64,000 bases of DNA, from NCBI GenBank assembly GCA_014075275.1, contig CP046179.1:3171932-3235931 (forward strand), written 5' to 3'. This DNA comes from Boseongicola sp. (lineage in GTDB: Bacteria; Pseudomonadota; Alphaproteobacteria; Rhodobacterales; Rhodobacteraceae). Below are positions 1 to 7,966 of this stretch, piece after piece. Numbering within the stretch: the stretch's first letter is position 1; every line of letters begins with the position of its first letter. The notes under the pieces are model-generated. The model saw only the letters and a program-made list of their open reading frames with translations, did not search any database and was not told the origin of the DNA. Position numbers and translations under genes: made by a program.

Positions 1-669
1 CGCGAGTTTCAGCGCCGGTTTGAGGCCTATAAGCGCCAGGTCGTGAAGCCGTTCTTTCGCGAACATTTTGCGCGGATCGACCGGCAAGTTGTGTTGGTGG
101 ACGTGCTGGGGGCGATCCATTCGGGCCCCAAAGCGGTCGAGGATTTGCGCGGCGCAATGGCGGATATCCTGGGCGCGTTTCGCCCCGGGCGGAACGCCTT
201 CCTCAGCCAGATATTCCTAGGCAAACGGGTGGAGAAAATCCTATTCGCCGCCACCAAGGCCGATCATCTTCACCACAGCCAGCATCCGCAGTTGTCCGCC
301 ATCGCTGATGCGATGTTGGCCGATGCACGTAGCAAGGCGGATTTTGCCGGGGCAGAGACGGCAGCATTGTCGCTGGCCAGTTTGCGCACCACGACCGAGG
401 ATCAGATCGACCGCGATGGCCGCAAACTGGACGTGGTGCGCGGGACATTGTTGGACAGTGGTAAGCGCGCGGCGTTCTATCCCGGCCGCCTGCCCGAGGA
501 CCCGGCGCGATTGTTGACGTCAGCGCGGCAAGGGGCGGAGGATTGGCTAGAGATGGACTATCAGGTGATGTCCTTCGCGCCCCAACCATTGGAAATACGC
601 CCCGGCGACGGACCGCCCCATATCCGGCTGGACCGTGCGGCGGAGTTTTTGATTGGAGACCGGATATGA
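1..669 (+). CDS. ycjX: YcjX-family (DUF463) P-loop ATPase, C-terminal part
   Basis: This is the C-terminal 222 residues of a gene that enters from the left edge; the frame is open from base 1. The text around residues 8-65 (FFREHFARIDRQVVLVDVLG, then GPKAVEDLRGAMADILGAFR) is the signature of YcjX/DUF463, a stress-linked P-loop GTPase-like protein. The Walker A end lies outside the window. The stop codon overlaps the ATG of the next gene by 4 bp (ATGA), and that gene is YcjF, the usual partner, so the two form one operon. Family assignment is firm; the biochemical role of the family is poorly known. Confidence 0.9.
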   Translation, partial: REFQRRFEAYKRQVVKPFFREHFARIDRQVVLVDVLGAIHSGPKAVEDLRGAMADILGAFRPGRNAFLSQIFLGKRVEKILFAATKADHLHHSQHPQLSAIADAMLADARSKADFAGAETAALSLASLRTTTEDQIDRDGRKLDVVRGTLLDSGKRAAFYPGRLPEDPARLLTSARQGAEDWLEMDYQVMSFAPQPLEIRPGDGPPHIRLDRAAEFLIGDRI

Positions 670-1676
670 GTGAGCGCGATGCACCGGTTCTGATCGAACT
701 GGATGACAGCGGGCCAAGTCCCGCCGATGCGCCCCCTGTGTCGGAACCGGAAGGCGCGCCGACGGGACAGGCGATGCAAACCATGGCAGCTTTTGCGGCG
801 CGCAAACCGTCGCGGCTGGTGCGGTGGTTCTGGCAGTTGCTGGTGGCGGTGGTGCTGTTCTTTGGATCGATCGCGATCTGGGATGCGGTGGTGGCGCTGG
901 TCGCGCGGAACTCGTGGCTGGGCTGGGGCGCACTTAGGCTGTTGGGGTTATTTGGGGCAGTCTGTCTGGCAATCCTGATCCGGGAATGGGCGGCATTGGC
1001 GCGGCTGCGCAAGATCGAGGGCTTCCACGAAGAGGCGGACCGGGTGATTGCCGCTGGTGATTTCGCGGGGGCCAAGGCGCTGACCGGACGCCTCAGCGCG
1101 ATCTATGCTGGACGCGAGGATATGCGTTGGGGCCGGGCACGGCTGGCCGATGGGCAGGGCGATGTGTTCGACGCCGATGCGCAGCTCGGGCTGGCGGAAA
1201 CCGCACTTCTGGCCCCGTTGGACGACCGCGCGCGGCGCGAGGTTGAAACGGCGGCGCGTCAGGTGGCCACGGTTACGGCTCTGGTGCCGCTGGCGTTTGC
1301 CGATGTTTTAGCAGCACTGACGGCGAATGTGCGGATGATCCGGCGCATTGCCGAGATTTATGGCGGACGCTCCGGCGCGCTGGGCGCTTGGCGGTTGACG
1401 CGTGCGGTGATCGCGCATCTGGTGGCGACCGGTGCGGTGGCGGTTGGGGACGATCTGTTGGGGTCAATCGGTGGCGGGCATCTGATCAGCAAGATCTCGC
1501 GGCGGTTCGGGGAAGGTCTGGTCAATGGCGCATTGACGGCCCGGGTCGGGATTGCGGCGATGGAAGTATGTCGGCCTTTGCCGTTCCGGCGGGCTGATAG
1601 GCCCAAGGTTACGCGGCTGGTGCAGCGCGCATTGACGGGCCTGTTTGAACGAACGGACGCAGCACCGAGGGAGTAG
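666..1676 (+). CDS. ycjF: YcjF-family (TIGR01620/UPF0283) inner-membrane protein
   Basis: This protein of 336 aa starts at the ATG that overlaps the ycjX stop. The first 50 residues are acidic and Pro-rich and probably cytoplasmic. Two hydrophobic segments follow at about residues 53-80 and 86-107, then a long helical cytoplasmic region. The conserved C-terminal half holds an IGGGHLISKISRRFGEGLVNG stretch rich in small residues, followed by an ARVGIAAMEVCRPLPF block typical of YcjF. Pairing with YcjX is conserved in proteobacteria. The function of the pair is not established. I chose the ATG at 666 over the longer open frame because it gives a normal family N-terminus and translational coupling. 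Confidence 0.88.
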   Translation: MSERDAPVLIELDDSGPSPADAPPVSEPEGAPTGQAMQTMAAFAARKPSRLVRWFWQLLVAVVLFFGSIAIWDAVVALVARNSWLGWGALRLLGLFGAVCLAILIREWAALARLRKIEGFHEEADRVIAAGDFAGAKALTGRLSAIYAGREDMRWGRARLADGQGDVFDADAQLGLAETALLAPLDDRARREVETAARQVATVTALVPLAFADVLAALTANVRMIRRIAEIYGGRSGALGAWRLTRAVIAHLVATGAVAVGDDLLGSIGGGHLISKISRRFGEGLVNGALTARVGIAAMEVCRPLPFRRADRPKVTRLVQRALTGLFERTDAAPRE

Positions 1677-1704
1677 CGGTGCCGCGCCTATTACCGCCCG
1701 CCAC

Positions 1705-1905
1705 TTAGCGCGGCTCGAAGAAGAAATCGCGGATCGCAGATCGGTCTTGCTGCGCGGCGGTAAAGCCCATGTCGGCCAACAGATGATCGTCGATACGTTT
1801 GAAGCGGTGATAATCATTCACAGCATTGTTCCAGGCGCGCAGCTTGGCAATGGGGCGGAAGTTTGAGCCGGGAAAGGCGGGGCGGGTTTGGGCTATTACA
1901 GTCAT
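1705..1905 (-). CDS. DUF1127 small protein
   Basis: This is a small basic protein of 66 aa. Its C-terminal half (KLRAWNNAVNDYHRFKRIDD, then HLLADMGFTAAQ) matches the DUF1127 / YjiS-like pattern of an amphipathic helix ending in 'D.GL/F'. DUF1127 proteins in alphaproteobacteria have been linked to RNA turnover and to phosphate or sRNA metabolism, but no specific role can be read here. An ATG at 1914 is also in frame. The one at 1905 is preferred because AAAGG sits 9 bases upstream of it, whereas it directly abuts the ATG at 1914. The gene is convergent with ycjF. Confidence 0.75.
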   Translation of the reverse strand: MTVIAQTRPAFPGSNFRPIAKLRAWNNAVNDYHRFKRIDDHLLADMGFTAAQQDRSAIRDFFFEPR

Positions 1906-2033
1906 TTTGGTCATCCTTTGATGTTGTGTTTTCGATGACCCTTTGTGACTGGTGAGGTGTCGCCTTGCCGTTATGCCAATGGTGAACGCGCCCGAAATCG
2001 GGGTGAATTGGGCGTGAATTTTGCTTGATAATC

Positions 2034-2056
2034 AAAAATTTTAGCCGAATTCGGCT
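2034..2056 (-). terminator. Rho-independent terminator of the FAD monooxygenase gene
   Basis: A perfect 14-bp palindrome, AGCCGAATTCGGCT (2043-2056), begins directly after the monooxygenase stop codon. On the minus strand it is followed by AAAATTTTTG, giving a stem plus T-run. Confidence 0.65.
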
Positions 2057-3250
2057 TTAGGCGCCGAAATCCGGCGGTGTCAGGCTGGCGAGTGGTGGCA
2101 CGAAATCGCCCGAGACCAAACGGGTCAGAACCGAGGGGATCGGCGGCACCATCGAGACCGGAAACAACAGCCGATCCCGCAAGACCGGCAGGGCGCGGCT
2201 GTGGGACTGGTATTGCGGGGTGAACGCATAACTCATTGCCTGATAGATGCGCACGTGCCAGCGCCGGGCGCGGGCAAAGTGGTTCAGGGCTTCAGGAACG
2301 GGACCGCGTTTCAGAGCCTCGCCCAGTGCGAAGGCATCCAGCATCGCCATGTTCGCGCCCTGCCCCAATTGGGGGCTAGCGCGATGGGCGGCGTCGCCGA
2401 TCACGGCCAGCCTGTCACCGGTGGTCCGCCGCAAGGTGCCGTGGCTGTAGTGGGCGAAGGTCATCTGGGCAGGGTCGGTTATCTGTTGAAACACCGGGAG
2501 GGCTTCCGGCCACAACCCAGCTATTTCATCGTGCCAGGCGGCCAGACCGGAACTAGTCCAATCGTCGTGGCCGTTCCGTGGCAACGACCAGAAAATGGTG
2601 GCGGTTTCGGTGGCATCTCCGGGTCGGGTGCCGCTGGGCATGATCCCGATCATCCGATCAGCACGGCGATACCGCTGGCGCAACTCACCGGCGTCAAATC
2701 CCGCCTCGGGCCACGGCACGGTGCCCCAGAGCGCGCCGAAGGGCAGGGGCTTAGATTTAAGGCCGGAAAGGGTGGAGCTTGCCCCGGAGGAGTCGACGAC
2801 CAGATCGAAACGGGTCGTTTGGGTGGCGTCGGCCAGAGTGAGGATTCCAGAACCGGCGCCGGTAATCCGGGCCGAGGTCTGCACGGTTACTCCGGCCGCC
2901 ATCGCCGCTTGATACAGACAGTCGAACAGCGCCGGGCGCTGGATAGCCAATCCGAATCTGGGTCCACCATGGTCGCCATAGTCGACCTTCAGAACTTGCC
3001 GCCCGGAGTTGATCTCGCGCCCGTCCATGCGCCAGATCGGGCGTCCATGGTGTCGGGCAGGCACGAGGGCACCGATCTCGGCCAGAACGGCCTGTCCAAC
3101 CGGCTGGATTACCAACCCGGAACCGACTGGTAGCGGGGCGTCAAACTGGTCGAAAACTGTGACCTGATGCCCGGACCGGGCCAGAAGTGCGCCAGCGGTC
3201 AACCCGCCGATACCAGCGCCGATAATGGCGATATTCAGGGCCTTGGTCAT
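2057..3250 (-). CDS. FAD-dependent monooxygenase (UbiH/salicylate hydroxylase-like)
   Basis: This 397-aa class A flavoprotein monooxygenase has an N-terminal Rossmann motif (IAIIGAGIGGLTAGALLARSG, residues about 6-26). The DG-type motif region is around the middle. The second FAD-binding GD motif (RLAVIGDAAHRASPQLGQGA) ends in the conserved segment that contacts the flavin ribityl chain. Such enzymes hydroxylate aromatic or related substrates using NAD(P)H and O2; the substrate cannot be predicted. The ATG at 3250 (MTKALNIAIIG) places the GXGXXG motif at the usual distance from the N-terminus; the open frame extends another 53 residues with no family resemblance. No pathway partners are adjacent. 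Confidence 0.85.
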   Translation of the reverse strand: MTKALNIAIIGAGIGGLTAGALLARSGHQVTVFDQFDAPLPVGSGLVIQPVGQAVLAEIGALVPARHHGRPIWRMDGREINSGRQVLKVDYGDHGGPRFGLAIQRPALFDCLYQAAMAAGVTVQTSARITGAGSGILTLADATQTTRFDLVVDSSGASSTLSGLKSKPLPFGALWGTVPWPEAGFDAGELRQRYRRADRMIGIMPSGTRPGDATETATIFWSLPRNGHDDWTSSGLAAWHDEIAGLWPEALPVFQQITDPAQMTFAHYSHGTLRRTTGDRLAVIGDAAHRASPQLGQGANMAMLDAFALGEALKRGPVPEALNHFARARRWHVRIYQAMSYAFTPQYQSHSRALPVLRDRLLFPVSMVPPIPSVLTRLVSGDFVPPLASLTPPDFGA

Positions 3251-3378
3251 GGGCGATTTAAGGGATGTGGTAGCGCGGGATGCCATGTGGCGCGTTGACG
3301 CCGCCCGGAGTTGTAGTTTCGCCGCGAACTGACGTTTGCGTCGATCCGCGCGCGAAAATGGCGTTTCGCGCGGGAAAA

Positions 3379-3437
3379 GGGCTCTGCCCCTCGGGCCTTT
3401 GGCCCTCACCCCGGAGTATTTTGGATCAGAAGAAGGA
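3379..3437 (+). repeat. Intergenic hairpin + GAGTATTTT element, copy 1
   Basis: A short hairpin GGGCTCTGCCC and a second hairpin (GGGCC..GGCCC) are followed by CCCCGGAGTATTTTGG and a GAAGAAGG tail. It belongs to a family found at eight places in this window. This copy is the exception in orientation: it reads on the plus strand between two minus-strand genes. Confidence 0.7.
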
Positions 3438-3456
3438 GGGATGCGGACACAATTGC

Positions 3457-4089
3457 TCAGTGATCGTAGAGGCGATTATCTTCGTTATTCTTGAAAAGCG
3501 CTTCCAACTCACCCAACGGGCCACTCAGATGGGCCTGATCGGTGACAGCCTCGGCGTATGTTGCCATGCCATCGACCGAAAGCGCCTTGTCCGGGTGCCA
3601 CAGGCCGGAGCGGATAATGGCTTTGCCGCAGTGGTAGAAGGCCTCTTCGACGTCGACCAATATGGCCAGATGCGGCACGCGGTCCTTTATGGCCATAGCG
3701 GCGCGGATATCTTCATCGCGTACTATGCGCGCGGTGCCATTGATGCGCACAACCTCATTTCGGTTTGGCACGAAGAACACCAAACCTATCCCGCCAGTCT
3801 CCAGAATGTTGGTCATGCTGTCATAGCGATAGTTCCCAGGCCTGTCCGGGATGGCGAGCGTGTTCTGGTCCAACACTTTGACGAACCCTGCCGGGTCGCC
3901 GCGCGGCGAGACATCGACTTTGCCGTCCGCTCCATAGGTCGCCATCACCATGAAGGGTGAACGTTCGATCCAGGTTCGACAATGCACGTCGATGTGGTCG
4001 ATGATCTTTTGGGTTTGCGAAATATGTGGGTCGCGGTGCAGGCTTCGAAACTCTACTTCCCTGGTCAGCACGTCTTTGGCGGGATACAT
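3457..4089 (-). CDS. Pyridoxamine 5'-phosphate oxidase-family flavoprotein
   Basis: The product is 210 aa. The N-terminal part (FMVMATYGADGKVDVSPRGD, residues about 49-68) and the central NRNEVVRINGTARIV segment are typical of the PPOX-like split beta-barrel family that binds FMN or F420. The closest description I can give is the 'MSMEG_1061/TIGR04025-like' PPOX group. Substrate and physiological role are unknown. The start at ATG 4089 gives MYPAKDV; an upstream extension of 24 residues is hydrophobic and looks like non-coding leader. It shares orientation with the monooxygenase, but a repeat element lies in the 206-bp gap, so an operon is unlikely. Confidence 0.8.
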   Translation of the reverse strand: MYPAKDVLTREVEFRSLHRDPHISQTQKIIDHIDVHCRTWIERSPFMVMATYGADGKVDVSPRGDPAGFVKVLDQNTLAIPDRPGNYRYDSMTNILETGGIGLVFFVPNRNEVVRINGTARIVRDEDIRAAMAIKDRVPHLAILVDVEEAFYHCGKAIIRSGLWHPDKALSVDGMATYAEAVTDQAHLSGPLGELEALFKNNEDNRLYDH

Positions 4090-4275
4090 CGTGGGCGTTC
4101 CTGTCTTTACCTCTTGGGACGCCAGCACTATAGCACAGGGCCATGATGATACGGCCAGCAATCATTATGCGAATTAGTGGCCCGGCGCTCTGATCTGATG
4201 GGCAGCCGGGATTTAGGCGTTGAGTTTCTCCGCCGCCCCCAACCGACATTTTGCGAATTTTAAAGGACATGACAC

Positions 4276-7230
4276 ATGTCTTCCGACACGCCTGACTATA
4301 AAGAAACGCTGAACCTGCCTGTCACCGACTTCCCGATGCGGGCCGGGTTGCCGAACCGCGAACCTGCCTGGCTGGAGCGTTGGGAGAAGATCGGCATCTA
4401 TGACCGCCTGCGCGAGAAAGAGGGGCGCACACCTTTCACGCTGCATGATGGTCCGCCCTATGCCAACGGGCATCTGCACATTGGCCACGCGCTGAACAAG
4501 ATCCTGAAGGACATGGTGGTGCGATCCCAGCAGATGATGGGTAACGATGCGCGCTATATCCCCGGCTGGGATTGTCACGGTCTGCCCATCGAATGGAAGA
4601 TCGAGGAACAATACCGCAAGAAGGGCCGCGATAAGGATGCGGTGGATGTGGTCGAGTTCCGTCAGGAATGCCGCAATTTCGCCGATGGCTGGATTGACAT
4701 TCAGCGGTCGGAATTCAAGCGTCTGGGCGTCACCGGCAACTGGGATGACCCGTATCTGACGATGAATTTCCACGCCGAGCGGGTGATTGCCGAAGAATTC
4801 CAGAAGTTCCTGATGACGGGGACGTTGTATCAGGGGTCGAAGCCCGTGATGTGGTCGCCGATGGAAAAGACCGCGCTGGCCGAAGCCGAGGTCGAATATC
4901 ACGACAAGGAAAGCTTCACGGTTTGGGTGAAGTTCCGCATGACGCGCCCCGGCCAGGGAGCCGGGGCCTTGGGTGGTGAAGAGGCCCCGGGTCAGGCCCG
5001 GGGCGGGGATCTTGACGATGCCCATGTTGTCATCTGGACGACAACCCCCTGGACCATGCCGTCGAACAAAGCGGTCGTTTACGGGGCCGACATCGACTAC
5101 GGGCTGTATGAAGTGACTGGCACGCCGGAAGAAAGCTGGGCCGCCGTCGGTGACAAATTCATTCTGGCAGAAAAGCTGGCGGGCGATGTTTTCACACGAG
5201 CGCGGCTGGAAGACGGCATGTATGCACGGGTACGCGATGTTTCGGCGGACGAGTTGTCAGGATACGGCCTGCTGCATCCGCTTGCCGGGGCCGTAGGCTC
5301 GAACGGCGAATGGGACGACGTGCGAGACTTCCGCGCCGCTGATTTCGTCACCGATGATGAAGGCACCGGGTTCGTCCATTGCGCCCCGTCCCACGGGATG
5401 GAGGAGTATGAGCTTTATCGCGATCTTGGCATGCTGGAACAGGTCATCACCTACAACGTGAATGACGATGGTGGCTTTCGCGAAGACCTGCCGTTCTTCG
5501 GGGGCAGCTATATCCTGTCCCGCAAGGGTGGCGAGGGCGATGCCAACAAGAAGATCATCGACAAGCTGGTCGAGGTTGGCGGCTTGTTGGCGCGCGGCAA
5601 GATCAAGCACAGCTATCCGCATTCATGGCGCTCGAAAGCGCCGGTTATCTATCGCAACACGCCGCAATGGTTTGCCGCCATTGATCGGCCTGTGGGCGAT
5701 GGGCAGGACACCTTCGGCAAGACAATCCGCGAACGCGCGATGACCGAGATCGACAATGTGAAGTGGACGCCCAAGACCGGGCGCAACCGGCTTTATTCGA
5801 TGATGGAGGCACGCCCTGACTGGGTGCTGTCGCGTCAACGCGCCTGGGGTGTGCCGCTGACGTGTTTCGTGCGTAAGGGCGCTTTGCCGACAGACGCGGA
5901 TTACATTTTGCGGAATGAAACGGTGAATGCCCGCATTCTGGAGGCTTTCGAGGCCGAAGGGGCTGACGCCTGGTATAAACCCGGCGCGAAAGAACGGTTC
6001 CTGGGCAATGACGTGAACGCTGCCGATTACGATCAGGTGTTCGACATTCTGGACGTGTGGTTTGATTCCGGCTCGACCCATGCTTTCGTTTTGCGCGACC
6101 GGGAAGACGGGTCCGAAGACGGGATCGCTGACCTTTATCTGGAAGGCACCGACCAGCATCGCGGCTGGTTCCATTCGTCGATGCTGCAATCCTGCGGCAC
6201 CAATGGGCGTGCGCCCTATCGCGGTGTGCTGACCCATGGGTTCACGCTGGATGAGAAGGGCATCAAGATGTCCAAATCGCTTGGCAACACCATCGTGCCC
6301 GATGCCGTGGTCAAGCAATATGGCGCCGATATCCTGCGGCTTTGGGTGTCGCAAACCGACTATACCGCCGACCAGCGGATCGGGCCTGAGATCCTGAAAG
6401 GCGTCGCCGACAGCTATCGTCGTCTTCGCAACACCATGCGGTTCATGCTGGGCAGCCTGAACGGGTTCACCGAGGCCGAGCGCGTCGATCCCGCCGATAT
6501 GCCGGAGCTGGAACGCTGGGTGCTGCATCGTCTTGCGGAACTGGATCACAAGGTGCGCACTGGCTATGCGGCTTATGATTTCCAGGGTGTGTTCCGGGCG
6601 ATTTTCGAATTTGCCACGCTGGATCTGTCGGCGTTCTACTTCGATATCCGCAAGGATGTTCTCTATTGCGACGGTCCGTCAGACCGTCGGAACGCAGCGC
6701 GCACGGTGCTGGACATCCTGTTCCACCGGCTGACCACTTGGTTGGCGCCAGTTCTGGTCTTCACCATGGAAGAGGTTTGGCTGGAACGGTTCCCGGGCGA
6801 CGAAAGCTCGGTCCACCTGATCGATATGGCAGACACGCCAGCCGATTGGTTGGACGAACCATTGGCTGCCAAATGGTCCGGTATCCGCAAAGCGCGGCGG
6901 GTTGTGACGGCGGCGCTGGAGGTTCAACGGCGCGACAAGGTCATCGGAGCATCGTTGGAGGCGGCACCGGTGGTGTATGTCGAGGACGAAAGCGTGCTGG
7001 CTGCGTTGAAGACAGTGGCGTTTGAAGACATCTGCATCACCAGCGCGATCTCGGTCACTTCCGATCCCGCACCGGCCGAGGCGTTTCGTGTGCCCGAGGT
7101 TGATGGTGTGGGCGTGGTCTTCGAGATGGCAGATGGCGAGAAGTGTCAGCGGTGCTGGAAGCTGTTGCCGGATGTTGGGACGCACGGACACGCAGGTGTC
7201 TGCGCGCGATGTGATGCTGCTCTGCATTGA
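4276..7230 (+). CDS. ileS: Isoleucyl-tRNA synthetase
   Basis: This 984-aa class Ia synthetase charges tRNA-Ile. The HIGH signature (GHLHIGHALNK) is at residues 68-71 and KMSKS at 664-668. The CP1 editing domain lies between them, including VIWTTTPWTMP and the GTGFVHCAPSHG motif. The anticodon-binding helical domain and a C-terminal Cys4 zinc site (CQRCWK...CARC) complete the protein. The length is slightly above average because residues about 224-244 (rich in Pro, Gly, Ala, Gln, Glu) come from a GC-rich palindromic element inserted in frame at the edge of the editing domain (see separate entry). All catalytic motifs are intact, so the enzyme is probably functional. Confidence 0.97.
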   Translation: MSSDTPDYKETLNLPVTDFPMRAGLPNREPAWLERWEKIGIYDRLREKEGRTPFTLHDGPPYANGHLHIGHALNKILKDMVVRSQQMMGNDARYIPGWDCHGLPIEWKIEEQYRKKGRDKDAVDVVEFRQECRNFADGWIDIQRSEFKRLGVTGNWDDPYLTMNFHAERVIAEEFQKFLMTGTLYQGSKPVMWSPMEKTALAEAEVEYHDKESFTVWVKFRMTRPGQGAGALGGEEAPGQARGGDLDDAHVVIWTTTPWTMPSNKAVVYGADIDYGLYEVTGTPEESWAAVGDKFILAEKLAGDVFTRARLEDGMYARVRDVSADELSGYGLLHPLAGAVGSNGEWDDVRDFRAADFVTDDEGTGFVHCAPSHGMEEYELYRDLGMLEQVITYNVNDDGGFREDLPFFGGSYILSRKGGEGDANKKIIDKLVEVGGLLARGKIKHSYPHSWRSKAPVIYRNTPQWFAAIDRPVGDGQDTFGKTIRERAMTEIDNVKWTPKTGRNRLYSMMEARPDWVLSRQRAWGVPLTCFVRKGALPTDADYILRNETVNARILEAFEAEGADAWYKPGAKERFLGNDVNAADYDQVFDILDVWFDSGSTHAFVLRDREDGSEDGIADLYLEGTDQHRGWFHSSMLQSCGTNGRAPYRGVLTHGFTLDEKGIKMSKSLGNTIVPDAVVKQYGADILRLWVSQTDYTADQRIGPEILKGVADSYRRLRNTMRFMLGSLNGFTEAERVDPADMPELERWVLHRLAELDHKVRTGYAAYDFQGVFRAIFEFATLDLSAFYFDIRKDVLYCDGPSDRRNAARTVLDILFHRLTTWLAPVLVFTMEEVWLERFPGDESSVHLIDMADTPADWLDEPLAAKWSGIRKARRVVTAALEVQRRDKVIGASLEAAPVVYVEDESVLAALKTVAFEDICITSAISVTSDPAPAEAFRVPEVDGVGVVFEMADGEKCQRCWKLLPDVGTHGHAGVCARCDAALH
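4944..5006. repeat. GC-rich palindromic element inside ileS
   Basis: Two arms of about 25 bp, one running CGCCCCGG...CCGGGGCC and the other GGCCCCGG...CCCGGGGCG, form an imperfect inverted repeat around a short centre (GGGTGGTGAAGA). It adds about 21 codons in frame. Peptides of the 'APGQARGG' type are what such palindromes encode when they land inside alphaproteobacterial genes. Confidence 0.7.
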
Positions 7231-7260
7231 GTTTCGCCCCGTCTGACGACGGGTCGATCC

Positions 7261-7320
7261 GGGGGCTCTGCCCCCACGCGCTTCGCGCTCCCCCGGGATA
7301 CTTTCGGGCCAATAATGACG
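7261..7320 (+). repeat. Intergenic hairpin + GAGTATTTT-like element, copy 2
   Basis: GGGGGCTCTGCCCCC hairpin, then GCGCTTCGCGC hairpin, then CCCCGGGATACTTTCGGGCC. It lies 30 bp after the ileS stop in ileS orientation and may serve as its terminator. The tail is a diverged form (GATACTTT) of the family consensus. Confidence 0.65.
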
Positions 7321-7410
7321 TGGGATAGTGGAATTGGCTTGGAGCGGTAACTCCGTCGGTTGCGCAGGTTCCGGGTTGCCGGATTTGGCTGTGCATCGCA
7401 TGGTTAGTTT

Positions 7411-7863
7411 ATGCCTTCTTTAAGCAAACCCAGCCCTCTTGGGCCCATCACAATCGTCGAAGAAGATGGCGGTATCACTGCGTTGGAATGGGGCCGGAAC
7501 GGGGATGAAGAAACGCCGCTTCTGGTGGAAGCACATTTTCAACTTGCGGCTTATTTTGACCACGCGCTGGTTGAATTTGACGTGCCACTAGCGCCGAAAG
7601 TTTCCCCTTCGCAGCGCATGTTCCTGGACGCGTTGATTGCCATCCCCTTTGGCGAAACCAAGACTTATGGCCAGATTGCCAAGGAAACCGGCCTGTCGGC
7701 CCAAGGTGCAGGGCAGGCATGTGGGGCCAACCCAATTGCGATCATCATCCCCTGCCACCGTGTGATTGGCACTGGTCATTTGGGTGGGTTTTCCGCGCCT
7801 GGCGGTATTGAAACCAAAGTAGCCCTGCTGAAGCATGAGGGTGCTGCAAGCCTGTTAATCTGA
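7411..7863 (+). CDS. ogt: Methylated-DNA--[protein]-cysteine S-methyltransferase
   Basis: The product is 150 aa. It transfers the alkyl group from O6-alkylguanine (and O4-alkylthymine) in DNA to its own cysteine, a suicide repair reaction. The active-site motif PCHRVIG is intact with Cys115. The preceding helix-turn-helix region (TYGQIAKETGLSAQGAGQACGANP) matches the DNA-binding part. No Ada regulatory domain is present, so this is the stand-alone Ogt form. It has its own region upstream, separated from ileS by repeat copy 2. Confidence 0.93.
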   Translation: MPSLSKPSPLGPITIVEEDGGITALEWGRNGDEETPLLVEAHFQLAAYFDHALVEFDVPLAPKVSPSQRMFLDALIAIPFGETKTYGQIAKETGLSAQGAGQACGANPIAIIIPCHRVIGTGHLGGFSAPGGIETKVALLKHEGAASLLI

Positions 7864-7966
7864 CGCACGCGGGCACTTTTGGATCGTTGTTGCAAACCAT
7901 TGCTATGAGCAGGCCAAAAACACGCTGTTCTTGCACCGGATTGCCGGTCTGCTATGAGGCATTTTC

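Noticed and set aside
2201-3133. 310-codon open frame on the plus strand opposite the FAD monooxygenase
   Set aside because: It is antisense to a gene with clear family motifs, has no recognisable domain, and has the composition expected of the complementary strand of a high-GC gene.
4213-5025. 270-codon minus-strand frame over the start of ileS
   Set aside because: It covers the ileS N-terminus and the palindromic element; its sequence is the complement of conserved ileS blocks.
5623-6549. 308-codon minus-strand frame inside ileS
   Set aside because: Shadow of ileS; no independent features.
7864-7966. LysA-associated small lipoprotein gene
   Set aside because: No signal peptide with lipobox can be read in the 103-bp gap before lysA.
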